Below are positions 1 through 7,922 of a stretch of DNA of 64,000 nucleotides, one piece after another. The stretch is taken from NCBI GenBank assembly GCA_016718135.1, contig JADKEF010000001.1, positions 1 to 64,000 on the forward strand, read 5' to 3'. The notes beneath the pieces are model-generated. The model did no database searches. It saw nothing but the letters and a program-made list of their open reading frames with translations, and had not been told where the DNA came from. Origin of the DNA: Acidobacteriota bacterium (GTDB taxonomy: Bacteria; Acidobacteriota; Blastocatellia; Pyrinomonadales; Pyrinomonadaceae). Within the stretch, counting starts at the first letter, position 1, and every line of letters starts with the position of its first letter. The position numbers and the translations under genes are program-made.

Positions 1-943
1 GACATCTTCAGGCTTGAGTTCTAGCACTGTTGCGGGCTGCTTAGTGAATGATCGGGCACTTTGTCGCGGGCTATCGGCACGAATGGCGGTGGAGATGAGT
101 TTGATGTGGGTTGGCGTGGTGCCGCAGCAACCGCCGACGAATTTGGCTCCAGCTTGAGCGAACCGACGCGAAAATTCCGCCATGTATTCCGGCGAGCCCA
201 TGTAGAACTGACGGCCCTGAACGTCGCGTGGCAAACCGGCATTTGGCTGCGCGGAAAGCGGCTTCGACGTGACGGCACGCATCTTTTCGAGGGCGTTGAG
301 AATGTGGTTTGGGCCCATGCCGCAGTTGAGGCCGATGACATCGACGTCGAGTTCGTCGAGGCGTTTTGTAAACGCCGCAGGCGTGGTGCCAAACGTCGTG
401 TTGCCGTCCATCTGGATCGTGAACTGTGCGACGATCGGAAGATCGGACAATTCGCGAACGGCTTTTATTGCTTGTTCGATCGCGGGCAATTCGGAGAAGG
501 TTTCGAGGATGAAAAAGATCGACCCCGCCTTCGAGCAGAGCATCGACCTGCTCCTTGAACATCTCCTTTGCCTCGTCAAACGAGGTTGGGCCATACGGCT
601 CCATTCGCAAGCCGAGCGGCCCGATCGCCCCGGCGACAAACACCTTGTCTCCGGCAGCTTCGCGAGCGAGCTTAACTGCGGCAATATTTATGTCCCGCAG
701 CCTGCCCTCGAGCCCGTAAGCTTGCAATTTATGACGCGTCGCACCGAATGTATTCGTCTCGATAATATCCGCACCGGCCGCGACGTACTCTTCGTGCACC
801 TCGCGAACCAGATCAGGCGCGGTGATATTCAGCTCGTCATAGCTGCGATTGATATAAACTCCCTTGTCATAAAGGCGCGTGCCCACCGCTCCGTCAAAGA
901 CGTAGATGTGATCAGTATCGAGAAGATCGCGAAAGTTTTTCAT
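1..943 (-). CDS. Homocysteine S-methyltransferase domain protein (MetH/YitJ type), partial, one frameshift
   Basis: Makes methionine by methylating homocysteine. The N-terminal part shows FDGAVGTRL (residues 16-24) and ETNTFGA (62-68), typical of the homocysteine-binding barrel. The frame breaks in an A5 run at 512-516 on the plus strand; removing one base restores GVDLFILETF and then GLNCGMGP and the zinc site VGGCCGTTPTH. The gene runs off the left edge, so it could be the start of a cobalamin-dependent synthase (MetH) or of a methyltransferase/methylenetetrahydrofolate reductase fusion. ATG at 943 is chosen over TTG at 949 because it fits the family N-terminus. It is preceded by a SAM-II-like riboswitch and a terminator hairpin. 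The frameshift is probably a homopolymer sequencing error. Confidence 0.85.
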
Positions 944-947
944 AAGC

Positions 948-978
948 AAAAAGCCTCGCCAAAACAGCGAGACTTTTT
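948..978 (-). terminator. Hairpin with U-tract between riboswitch and methyltransferase start
   Basis: On the minus strand AAAAAG-N-CTCGC pairs with GCGAG-N-CTTTTT across a 7-nt loop, giving a stem that ends in a T5 run 4 nt before the ATG at 943. It could be the intrinsic terminator that serves as expression platform for the upstream riboswitch. It could also hide the ribosome binding site, because its GGCGAGG is the only purine-rich stretch near the start. Confidence 0.7.
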
Positions 979-991
979 CGAATCCGATATG

Positions 992-1050
992 TCCTTTAGC
1001 TGTTTAGCAGATTATTTAACGTGGTCGCAAGTCGCATTAACTCACCACGA
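992..1050 (-). promoter_or_regulatory. SAM-II (SAM-alpha) riboswitch
   Basis: The minus-strand leader has P1 arms CGTGGT and ACCACG around a loop GAGTTAATGCGACTTGCG, followed by TTAAATAAT and GCTAAA. This matches the compact H-type pseudoknot aptamer of the SAM-II class, as I recall it: P1, a GAUUUAA-like loop start, UUGC before the 3' arm, then AUAAA...GCUAAA. SAM-II aptamers bind S-adenosylmethionine and repress methionine genes. Position, about 50 nt before a homocysteine methyltransferase gene, agrees. A second GCTAAA follows 3 nt later, so the exact pseudoknot partner is uncertain. Confidence 0.85.
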
Positions 1051-1062
1051 TACAGTACTTAG

Positions 1063-1091
1063 ATGATGTTCCTTTGCGTTTTCCCTGTCAA
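1063..1091 (-). promoter_or_regulatory. Putative sigma-70 promoter of the riboswitch-methyltransferase unit
   Basis: On the minus strand a perfect -35 TTGACA (1091-1086) and a -10-like CATCAT (1068-1063) are 17 bp apart. Transcription would begin near 1056, a few bases before the aptamer P1 stem at 1050. Confidence 0.55.
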
Positions 1092-1115
1092 GCCGCGTCA
1101 TCTCGTGACCACGTT

Positions 1116-1748
1116 TTATTTCGCCGCCGCCTTCATCTTTCCGAAAAATGCATAATCGGCCTTGGCTCCCGTGATCTCTAGCCGCCAGTTGGTGAAGTCT
1201 TCGGCGTTATTGCAATTGTTGCCATGACCCTGAAATACGAGTGTGTATTTCGTGGGCTTTGCGATATCACGACGGAAAAACCCCGTTCCGCTTCTAACCG
1301 TGCCATTGAATATCCATTCCTTATAAAGCGTTACGGTGGGGTTCGTCGATGTGTTATCGGGAATATGAACGCTTCGTGAAGTCATCAGCGTTGGCCGCGG
1401 CAAAACGAGAGAGCCTTTTAGTTCGCCGCCGGTCATGAACTGCAATGTCCAGGTAGATCCCGTGTATGCATCGACAAGGCCGAGTTCGGAGGATGAGGTG
1501 GTTTCGAACTCTTTGATCACTGCTGCGATGCCTTTTATGTCGTCGAAGCTTGCGGGCGTCGTGTACAGTTCCGCAGCCGGGCCGAATTTCATATCTTTCA
1601 GAAGATCTAATTCGTACTTAGCGAGTTTGCCGGTCGATACGTTATAGGTTCCTGGCTCGGCGCAGCATGCGCAAAAGGGAGTCGAGGCGGATGTTACAAG
1701 TGCGGCGGCGGCGACAAGCACGAGGAGTGAGAAGGTTCTTAGTTTCAT
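1116..1748 (-). CDS. Secreted protein of unknown function
   Basis: A 210-residue protein that I do not recognise. The chosen ATG at 1748 gives a classical signal peptide (MKLRTFSLLVLVAAAALV) followed by a cysteine cluster CACCAEPG; the open frame continues upstream but overlaps mutM and lacks coding character. A Cys just after the hydrophobic stretch could make it a lipoprotein, though no clean lipobox is seen. The mature part is rich in beta-strand-like segments (KEWIFNGTVRSGTGFFRRDI; WRLEITGAKADYAFFGKM). It lies just downstream of mutM on the same strand. Confidence 0.6.
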   Translation of the reverse strand: MKLRTFSLLVLVAAAALVTSASTPFCACCAEPGTYNVSTGKLAKYELDLLKDMKFGPAAELYTTPASFDDIKGIAAVIKEFETTSSSELGLVDAYTGSTWTLQFMTGGELKGSLVLPRPTLMTSRSVHIPDNTSTNPTVTLYKEWIFNGTVRSGTGFFRRDIAKPTKYTLVFQGHGNNCNNAEDFTNWRLEITGAKADYAFFGKMKAAAK

Positions 1749-1768
1749 AGAGATTTTAATAGGTGCGT

Positions 1769-1801
1769 TGGACCACCCGCAACCACAGTTGGTTCTGACT
1801 A
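1769..1801 (-). repeat. REP-like element, family A, starting at the mutM stop codon
   Basis: On the minus strand the mutM stop TAG runs directly into TCAGAACCAACTG and then GGTTGCGGGTGGTCC. The GTCAGAACC start word and GGTGG-type arm recur at 9806-9889, also directly after a stop codon. The short inverted arms suggest a decayed palindromic repeat. Confidence 0.45.
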
Positions 1802-2632
1802 ACGCCGCTGACATTTGCGGCAAAAGTATGTTGAGCGACCACCTTGTTTTAGCCGAACTATGACTGTATTGCAATGACGACATGGTTCATTCTCCCGATC
1901 ATACACCAACCACGACGGGTCATCGCTGCCGCTGAAGTAGCTGCCTTCAAGATTCTCGGGATCTACCGTTAGGTTCGCAGCATAGTTGATCGCTTCTTGA
2001 AGAACGGCTCGAACGCTCTCATGTAGCTTCGCGGCCTTCGGTCTTGAGACCTTATCGGATTGGATAGCCGGGTGAATTCCCGCTGCGAACATCGCCTCGC
2101 TCGCGTAGATATTGCCGACACCGCAGACCTTTGTTTGATCGAGCAGAACTTCCTTGAGACTGCGTTTCGATGTTTTCAGAACGCTATAAAAATACTCTCT
2201 AGAAAATTCTTCAGAGAAAGGCTCCGGCGCAAGCTTTTTCAAGTCTTTCGCCTCGTACAGTTCGGATGTCGAGACAATTTTCATCAATCCAAAATGGCGC
2301 TGATCGTCAAAGACTAGGCGGTCATCGCCATTGAGATGAAAGATCGCGTGAGTGAATTTGGGATTCTCACGTTCGGCCGGAAGCAGCGAAAAGCGACCGC
2401 TCATTCGTAGATGAACGATCAACGTCATATCACCATTCAGATCAAAAAGAATATGCTTGCCGCGACGATGGACGAAATTTATGTGGTGCCCATTTAGCTT
2501 TTTAGCGAAATCTTTGGCGTCAATATCCGGAGCCAGTCGCTGGCGCAGAAGTTCGGCCGCAGAGATCGTGCGGCCTTTTACTAAAGAGTCCAATGAGCGC
2601 GAGATCGACTCGACTTCTGGTAATTCGGGCAT
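1799..2632 (-). CDS. mutM: Formamidopyrimidine-DNA glycosylase
   Basis: Base-excision repair enzyme that removes 8-oxoguanine and formamidopyrimidines and nicks the DNA. Length (277 aa) is normal. It begins MPELPEVE, so the catalytic proline and glutamate are present right after the removed Met; the conserved HRRGKHILF lysine is near residue 58, and a C-terminal zinc finger C-X2-C-X16-C-X2-C (CRHC ... CRKC) closes the protein. It lies downstream of the nucleotidyltransferase gene with a 108-bp gap. A hairpin sits 9 nt before the ATG. Confidence 0.97.
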   Translation of the reverse strand: MPELPEVESISRSLDSLVKGRTISAAELLRQRLAPDIDAKDFAKKLNGHHINFVHRRGKHILFDLNGDMTLIVHLRMSGRFSLLPAERENPKFTHAIFHLNGDDRLVFDDQRHFGLMKIVSTSELYEAKDLKKLAPEPFSEEFSREYFYSVLKTSKRSLKEVLLDQTKVCGVGNIYASEAMFAAGIHPAIQSDKVSRPKAAKLHESVRAVLQEAINYAANLTVDPENLEGSYFSGSDDPSWLVYDRENEPCRHCNTVIVRLKQGGRSTYFCRKCQRR

Positions 2633-2641
2633 AAAACTTAG

Positions 2642-2661
2642 AACAGATCGCCCGATCTGTT
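2642..2661 (-). promoter_or_regulatory. Perfect palindrome just upstream of mutM
   Basis: AACAGATCG and CGATCTGTT form a perfect inverted repeat about the dinucleotide CC, ending 9 bp before the mutM ATG. It could be an RNA hairpin limiting ribosome access, an operator, or the end of the upstream transcript; no T-tract follows directly. Confidence 0.4.
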
Positions 2662-2723
2662 TATCCCCCTTAGATACAATTCAGCCGACGATGAGGCGTG
2701 CCACCGCGTCGCCGATCGCCAGC

Positions 2724-2743
2724 CCAGGCGGTCTGTCTACTTA
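2724..2743 (-). repeat. REP-like element, family B, containing a stop codon
   Basis: Plus-strand CCAGGCGGTCTGTCTACTTA is nearly identical to 7902-7922. In both places the terminal TTA is the reverse complement of the TAA stop codon of a minus-strand gene, so the repeat begins exactly at the stop. Confidence 0.5.
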
Positions 2744-3781
2744 GACCTTCGTATAATCCGTCAACGCGGTCTTATCGCCCAACACTGTGCCTTCGCTGAC
2801 GATCGCGTTTCTACCGATGTGGCAGCTTCTACCAATTACTGCACCTCTGATCTCAGCCGAGGTTGCGATACGCGTGTGCGACCAGATGACGGAGTTTTCG
2901 ATGGTTGCTTTTTCTTCGATATGAACACCCGGACCGATCACCGAGTTTACTATCTTCACACCCGGTTTGATCGAGCATCCCGAGCCGATTCTCGAACGTA
3001 GATCGATCTCAGATCGAGTTGCCGACTCAAAATCAGATTCTTGTTCCAGAGAAAAACCGTCGATCTTGCCATCGAGAAAATCATGATGAGCCTTCAAATA
3101 GCTTTCGGGCGTGCCGATATCGAGCCAGTATTCACTCGACATTGTGTAGGCGAAAAACGGCGTCTCAAGTCGAAGGATCTCAGGGAAAACATCGTACTCG
3201 AACGACCTATTCTCGCCAAGGGCGATGATATCGAGGATCGACGGTTCGAGGACGTAAACTCCTGCGTTAATTGTATTTATGTTGAGCTTCGCAGCTTCCT
3301 CGGGCGATGGCTTTTCGATAAAGCGGAGGACGCGTCCATTTTTGTCAGTCTCGACCAGGCCATAGCGAGAAGGATCTCCCACGGGCGTCAACGAGATCGT
3401 AGCCTCAGCCTGTTTAGACGTATGGAAGTCGAGCAACGCGGCGATATCAAGGTTAGTCAGAATATCGCCGTTAAATACGACCGTAGTCTCACGCAAAGCG
3501 TCCGCTGCAAAGCGATACGCACCGCCGGTGCCCATCGGCGTAGGTTCGGTGATGTATCGAAGATTGACGCCAAAATCCGAGCCATTTCCGAGCACATGCT
3601 GTATCTTATCCGGTTGATAACTGAGCGAGAGCGTGATGTCCTCGATGCCAGCTTTTTTCAAGACATCGATCTGGTAGAGCAAAAAAGGGCGATTCATTAC
3701 CGGGACGATCGGCTTCGGTGTGTAAACGGTCAGTGGCCGTAGCCTCGTACCCTTACCACCCGCTAATATCAATGCCTGCAT
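2741..3781 (-). CDS. Sugar-1-phosphate nucleotidyltransferase with left-handed beta-helix (GDP-mannose pyrophosphorylase-like)
   Basis: Makes an activated nucleotide-sugar from a sugar-1-phosphate and NTP for cell-surface polysaccharides. The N-terminal Rossmann-like domain starts MQALILAGGKGTRLRPLT with the G-X-G-T-R-X-R-P nucleotide signature, TPKPIVPV, and NGDI near residue 105. The C-terminal third is a hexapeptide-repeat beta-helix (IGPGVHIEEKATIENSVIW and following). Length is 346 aa from the ATG at 3781, preceded by GGAAG; the upstream extension of the frame is hydrophobic leader noise. Exact sugar and nucleotide specificity cannot be read from sequence. Confidence 0.9.
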   Translation of the reverse strand: MQALILAGGKGTRLRPLTVYTPKPIVPVMNRPFLLYQIDVLKKAGIEDITLSLSYQPDKIQHVLGNGSDFGVNLRYITEPTPMGTGGAYRFAADALRETTVVFNGDILTNLDIAALLDFHTSKQAEATISLTPVGDPSRYGLVETDKNGRVLRFIEKPSPEEAAKLNINTINAGVYVLEPSILDIIALGENRSFEYDVFPEILRLETPFFAYTMSSEYWLDIGTPESYLKAHHDFLDGKIDGFSLEQESDFESATRSEIDLRSRIGSGCSIKPGVKIVNSVIGPGVHIEEKATIENSVIWSHTRIATSAEIRGAVIGRSCHIGRNAIVSEGTVLGDKTALTDYTKV

Positions 3782-3880
3782 AAATACTTCCGTACAAAAG
3801 ACTAAAATTAGACTAAGTAAAGCAAAGCAAAAAATCAAAGCTGACCCGAAATCAGTCAATCTGACCAACAATAGCCAACA

Positions 3881-3922
3881 GTGTCAAAAAATATTGACAC
3901 TTATCGGTCACCATGCTAGATT
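3881..3922 (+). promoter_or_regulatory. Promoter for the TPR gene with a palindrome over the -35 box
   Basis: GTGTCAA-AAAATA-TTGACAC (3881-3900) is a perfect 7-bp inverted repeat whose right arm holds a consensus -35 TTGACA (3894-3899). A -10-like TAGATT (3917-3922) follows after 17 bp. The left arm provides the same -35 on the minus strand, facing the nucleotidyltransferase gene, but its -10 region is weak. Confidence 0.55.
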
Positions 3923-4038
3923 AATCATGCAGGTAACAGCGGACTAGAGACCTGTGCACTCCTCTTAAATTTTATATACCCGTCACGGCGTGCCTTTTGC
4001 AGATCACCGTAGGTCCCGGTTTCACTTCCTTCACACAC

Positions 4039-6075
4039 ATGAGTTTTGATAAAGGAAAAGCGATGCGAAATGCGGAGCGATTCGTGGCGCAGGGTAAGAT
4101 CCGAGCGGCGATCGCCGAGTATCGTGGTGTGGTTGACAATGATCCGCGCGACATCGCGACGCTGAATATGCTTGGCGATCTACACGCCAAGAATTCAGAA
4201 AAGCGCGAGGCGGTCACCTGCTACATGCAGGTCGCTGAGCACTACAACAAGCAGGGTTTCGCTCAAAAGGCGATCGCGATCTACAACAAGATCTCAAGGA
4301 TCCAGCCGGACTCGATCGAGGTTTCGACAAAACTTGCTGAGCTACACAAAGGCAAAGGTTCGCTCTCGGAGGCGCGTTCCCATTACACAACGCTCGCCGA
4401 ACATTATCAGAAACACGGTCGCCGGCTCGAGGCTCTCGCGATGTACAAGCAGATCGCCCTGCTTGACCCAAACAACACCGAGGTTTGCATAAATCTCGCC
4501 GATTCGTACATTCGCGAAGGCCAACGGGATGACGCGGTCGAAGCGTTTGCCGAGGCAGGGGCGAGATTTAGCCGGCAGGGCAAGCACGAAGAGGCGATCA
4601 GGGCGTTGATGAAGGGGTTCGACATACACTCGACCGACCTTCGTATTCTTAACGGCTTGGTAAAGGCCCAATCTGCTCTTGGCCGTGCGACAAAGGCCGC
4701 TCACTTGCTCGAGGAGATCATTGAGAACGAGCCATACAATCGTGACGTACTTTACCTTCTTATTGAGTGCTGTATCGATTCGCAGAATGCCGCTGCGGCA
4801 GAGAAAGCGGTCATCAAGCTTGTCGAGATCGAACCGGCAAATTACCCGAAATTTCTCGACCTGATTCGCATTTACCTGAACGTCAACGATCCCGCATCGG
4901 CGGCCCGCATCCTGACGATGTCAGCCGAATACCTTCTCGCTGGCGGCCAAGCAGACGAATGCGGCAAGTGGATCGACGAGATACTTGAACGCGATCCGGC
5001 ACAGCTTGCCGGGCTTCGCTTGCTTGTTCAATACAACACATGGCTTAACGACGAGAACGGCAAACGCCTCGCTCTCGAACGCCTGTATACCGCCGCGTCG
5101 AAAATGTTGTCGATCGACGACGAACGTTACGCATTGCAACAGCTTGTTGTCATCAAGCCGCACGAGACGCGGTATCGCGACCGTCTAAACGAGATCAACG
5201 AAGAGTATGGCTTCGAGGATGAACCCGAGACTGCAGAAACATTCGATGCGGACTCGCCCGTTGCCGAAGAGATCAAACAATTTGCCGCCGACCTCGCCGG
5301 CGTTGAACGCAACGGCCACGTTGCCGACGAGATCCACAAAGGTGTCGTCGAAGCGATCACACACACGAACGGCAATTCTGGAAAAGAACGCGTCCTCACG
5401 CTCGCAGAGGAAGAAAAGCTACAGAAAGAACTCGAAAGCATATCTTTCTATATCGAGAATGACTACAACGATCTGGCCGAGAAATCGCTAGCCGAGCTTG
5501 GGGCCAGATTTGGAGACCGCCCGCAGATCGCTGAGATGCGGGCGAGGATCGGTGCGGAACCGGTCGCGGAAGCGATCAGGGTCGAGCCCGAAGAGGAGCA
5601 TGTGGCGGAGATCGAGGCAAGTACGCTCGGGATCGACGAGATCAGATCGGAATTTGGGGTCGAGGAAATTGGTTCAGCGGACCAGGCAGATGGTGACTAT
5701 GAAACGCATTTCCAGATGGGCATTGCGTATCAGGAAATGGGCTTAATGGAGGACGCGATACGCGAATTCCAGGACGCTGCGAATCTAACCTCGCCATCCG
5801 ATCCGACACGGCGGTTTTTCTACTGTGCCAATATGCTCGGCCATTGTTTCCTGCAGAACGGCATGGCAAAGCAGGCCGTCACGTGGCTCGAGCGAGCACA
5901 GGAAACCCCCGAGATCTCCGACGAAGAGTACCACGGCCTTTGGTACGAACTTGGCCTCGCTCACGAAGCCGATGGCAACGAAGAAGCGGCGGCTAAATTC
6001 TTTGAGAAGATCTATACGGAGAATGTTGATTTCAGAGACGTCAGCCAGCGCGTTCGGGATCTCGTAGCTCATTAA
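4039..6075 (+). CDS. Large tetratricopeptide-repeat protein
   Basis: A 678-residue soluble protein built from TPR helical hairpins; typical units are AIAEYRGVVDNDPRDIATLN, AIAIYNKISRIQPDSIEVST and ALAMYKQIALLDPNNTEVCI in the first 160 residues. A linker rich in Glu (about residues 405-540) leads to a second TPR block near the C-terminus (THFQMGIAYQEMGLMEDAIR). TPR arrays are protein-binding scaffolds; no enzyme domain, signal peptide or membrane segment is visible. ATG at 4039 is chosen over TTG at 3997 because the repeat register begins soon after. It is followed by a small membrane protein and the thiE-thiD pair on the same strand. Confidence 0.88.
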   Translation: MSFDKGKAMRNAERFVAQGKIRAAIAEYRGVVDNDPRDIATLNMLGDLHAKNSEKREAVTCYMQVAEHYNKQGFAQKAIAIYNKISRIQPDSIEVSTKLAELHKGKGSLSEARSHYTTLAEHYQKHGRRLEALAMYKQIALLDPNNTEVCINLADSYIREGQRDDAVEAFAEAGARFSRQGKHEEAIRALMKGFDIHSTDLRILNGLVKAQSALGRATKAAHLLEEIIENEPYNRDVLYLLIECCIDSQNAAAAEKAVIKLVEIEPANYPKFLDLIRIYLNVNDPASAARILTMSAEYLLAGGQADECGKWIDEILERDPAQLAGLRLLVQYNTWLNDENGKRLALERLYTAASKMLSIDDERYALQQLVVIKPHETRYRDRLNEINEEYGFEDEPETAETFDADSPVAEEIKQFAADLAGVERNGHVADEIHKGVVEAITHTNGNSGKERVLTLAEEEKLQKELESISFYIENDYNDLAEKSLAELGARFGDRPQIAEMRARIGAEPVAEAIRVEPEEEHVAEIEASTLGIDEIRSEFGVEEIGSADQADGDYETHFQMGIAYQEMGLMEDAIREFQDAANLTSPSDPTRRFFYCANMLGHCFLQNGMAKQAVTWLERAQETPEISDEEYHGLWYELGLAHEADGNEEAAAKFFEKIYTENVDFRDVSQRVRDLVAH

Positions 6076-6121
6076 GATCTAATTTGGTCGCAAATTGCGG
6101 CAAAGGTTATACTCTGACGGT

Positions 6122-6418
6122 ATGGTTGAACGCCTGACCGTCATTTTTTTTATTATTCTCTGCTTTTTGCTTGGGATGTATCTGATCCTGTCGCCGTGGG
6201 ACGCTCTTTTTGGCCCGTGGGGGGATAATGCGCTTCTTGCCTTGCTCGCCGACAAGACGGGAGCACCGATCATCCAACGTACGGTTGCATCGACGTGGTT
6301 CCGCGGAGCGGTCACCGGCCTCGGCGTCCTGAATATTCTCATTGCCATCTGGGAACTCACACACTTCAATCAAAGCGTAAAACTCCTTGAGGTTGAGAAT
6401 AGAGTTCCAAAGAAGTGA
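6122..6418 (+). CDS. Small membrane protein of unknown function
   Basis: A 98-residue protein with an N-terminal transmembrane helix (LTVIFFIILCFLLGMYLIL), a short loop with SPWDALFGPWGDN, and a second hydrophobic segment (AVTGLGVLNILIAIWELT). I do not recognise the family. Its TGA overlaps the GTG start of thiE by 4 bp (GTGA), which suggests translational coupling in one operon with thiE and thiD. A transport or thiamine role is possible from position only. Confidence 0.75.
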   Translation: MVERLTVIFFIILCFLLGMYLILSPWDALFGPWGDNALLALLADKTGAPIIQRTVASTWFRGAVTGLGVLNILIAIWELTHFNQSVKLLEVENRVPKK

Positions 6419-7050
6419 ATCTCGCGTCCAAAAAACCAATAACCTATCTGATCACTCGCGGAGAGGCGAATAGCGAGAACTTCGCGTCGGCCAAGGGGCA
6501 GATCCTCGACATCATCTCCCTAGCGGTCGACGAGGGCGTTTCGATGATCCAGATCCGCGAGAAGGAATTATCCGCCAACCTATTGTGTGCTCTGACCGAA
6601 TCTGTGGTTGCTATCACACGCCAAAGTCCGACAAAAGTGCTTGTGAATGACCGAGCAGATATTGCTCTGGCGTGCGGTGCCGATGGCGTTCATTTGACGG
6701 CAGATTCGATTCCCGCGAAGGTCATTAGGGATGTTTTCCCTGAGGGATTTCTCATCGGTAGTTCGGCCCATTCGTTAGAAGATATTAATGCGGCGATCGA
6801 AGATGGAGTGGATTTTGTGGTACTTGCGCCAGTCTATCGCACTCCGGGTAAAGGTGAGCCTATCGGGTTAGAAAGGTTAACCAAGATGATCAAGACGACT
6901 GCTCCGTTTCCGATCCTCGCGCTCGGCGGTGTTGATATAACAAACTACGATGATGTCCTATCTGCAGGTGCGAGTGGTTTTGCCGCGATACGGGCAATGA
7001 ACGATCCGGAAAGACTGAGGGAACTAATGCGAAACGTGAGGTCACAGTGA
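6415..7050 (+). CDS. thiE: Thiamine-phosphate synthase
   Basis: Joins HMP-pyrophosphate and thiazole phosphate to give thiamine phosphate. The 211-residue TIM barrel shows MIQIREKELS, VLVNDRADIALACGADGVHL, IGSSAHS, FVVLAPVYRTPGKG and ALGGV, in the family order. Start is GTG at 6415 overlapping the stop of the upstream gene; its own stop overlaps the GTG of thiD in the same manner. No TPP riboswitch is seen upstream. Confidence 0.95.
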   Translation: MNLASKKPITYLITRGEANSENFASAKGQILDIISLAVDEGVSMIQIREKELSANLLCALTESVVAITRQSPTKVLVNDRADIALACGADGVHLTADSIPAKVIRDVFPEGFLIGSSAHSLEDINAAIEDGVDFVVLAPVYRTPGKGEPIGLERLTKMIKTTAPFPILALGGVDITNYDDVLSAGASGFAAIRAMNDPERLRELMRNVRSQ

Positions 7051-7844
7051 AAAAACCGATTTGTCTAACTATCGCCGGCCTCGATCCTTCGGGCGGTGCG
7101 GGGATCATTGCAGATATCAAGACGTTCTCGGTGTTTGGGTGTTTTGCCACGGCGGTGATCGCCTCGGTTACATTTCAAAATACAACGGGAGTTTTTGGAG
7201 CTGTTCACCAAACCGCCGATTCCGTCCGCCGACAGATCGAAGCGGTATTTGACGATTTCGAAGTTGCCTCCGTCAAAACTGGAATGCTCCCGACGCGTGA
7301 GATAATTGAGACCGTGGCAGAGATACTCGCCGAGCGAGGAGTTCAACGCCTCGTTGTTGACCCTGTCGTCCGTTCGACATCAGGATTTGACTTGATAGAC
7401 GACGCTGCACTTCAAGCGGTGATCGAAAAGCTTTTTCCGCTCGCCACGGTCATCACGCCAAACATCCCCGAAGCCGAACGTATTGCAAAGATGTCAATTG
7501 GTTCGTTCGACGACATTAAGACTGCCGCAACGATCATGCAAGAGCTAGGGGCGAACAACTTGCTTATCAAGGGCGGGCACGGAATGGCTGCGGAATCCGG
7601 GAATGCGATCGACTATTTGTTTACTAACGATTCGTTCGAGAGTTTTGAGGCAGATTTTATCGCCACAACGGCGACACACGGCACCGGTTGTACGCTTGCG
7701 GCAGCCATCGCGGCTAATCTGGGACTGGGGCTCGATCTTTCTGAGAGCATAAGAGTATCGAAAGGCTTCGTCACCGAAGCTATCCGGACCGCTCCCATGA
7801 TCGGGAAGGGTAACTCTCCGATAAACGTAGAACAGGTCGCCTGA
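7047..7844 (+). CDS. thiD: Hydroxymethylpyrimidine/phosphomethylpyrimidine kinase
   Basis: Phosphorylates HMP to HMP-P and HMP-PP, supplying the substrate of ThiE. The 265-residue ribokinase-fold protein has TIAGLDPSGGAGIIADIKTF at the N-terminus, the catalytic THGTGCTLAAAIAANL near residue 212, and the conserved VVDPVVRSTSG. GTG start at 7047 overlaps the thiE stop, so ThiE and ThiD are co-translated. Confidence 0.96.
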   Translation: MKKPICLTIAGLDPSGGAGIIADIKTFSVFGCFATAVIASVTFQNTTGVFGAVHQTADSVRRQIEAVFDDFEVASVKTGMLPTREIIETVAEILAERGVQRLVVDPVVRSTSGFDLIDDAALQAVIEKLFPLATVITPNIPEAERIAKMSIGSFDDIKTAATIMQELGANNLLIKGGHGMAAESGNAIDYLFTNDSFESFEADFIATTATHGTGCTLAAAIAANLGLGLDLSESIRVSKGFVTEAIRTAPMIGKGNSPINVEQVA

Positions 7845-7894
7845 CCCGTTCATCGCAGTGCCTTACAACCAGCATCGACATTGACCAATTTGTT

Positions 7895-7922
7895 CGACAG
7901 ACCAGGCGGCCTGTCGTACTTA
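7895..7922. repeat. REP-like palindrome, family B, containing a stop codon
   Basis: CGACAG-ACCAGGCGGC-CTGTCG forms a 6-bp stem with an inner CC/GG pair, between convergent genes. Its right end TTA is the complement of the TAA stop of the minus-strand beta-barrel gene. It matches 2724-2743 and may also terminate thiD transcription. Confidence 0.55.

Noticed and set aside
269..1066. 265-codon plus-strand frame opposite the methyltransferase
   Set aside because: Antisense to the homocysteine methyltransferase and its riboswitch leader; no domain.
3782..3871. Hydrophobic N-terminal extension of the nucleotidyltransferase
   Set aside because: The family starts at MQALILAGG; the extension lies in the promoter region and would wrongly export a cytoplasmic enzyme.
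6076..6121. TPP riboswitch before the thiE-thiD unit
   Set aside because: The gap is only 46 bp and lacks the conserved CTGAGA and ACCTGA-type words.
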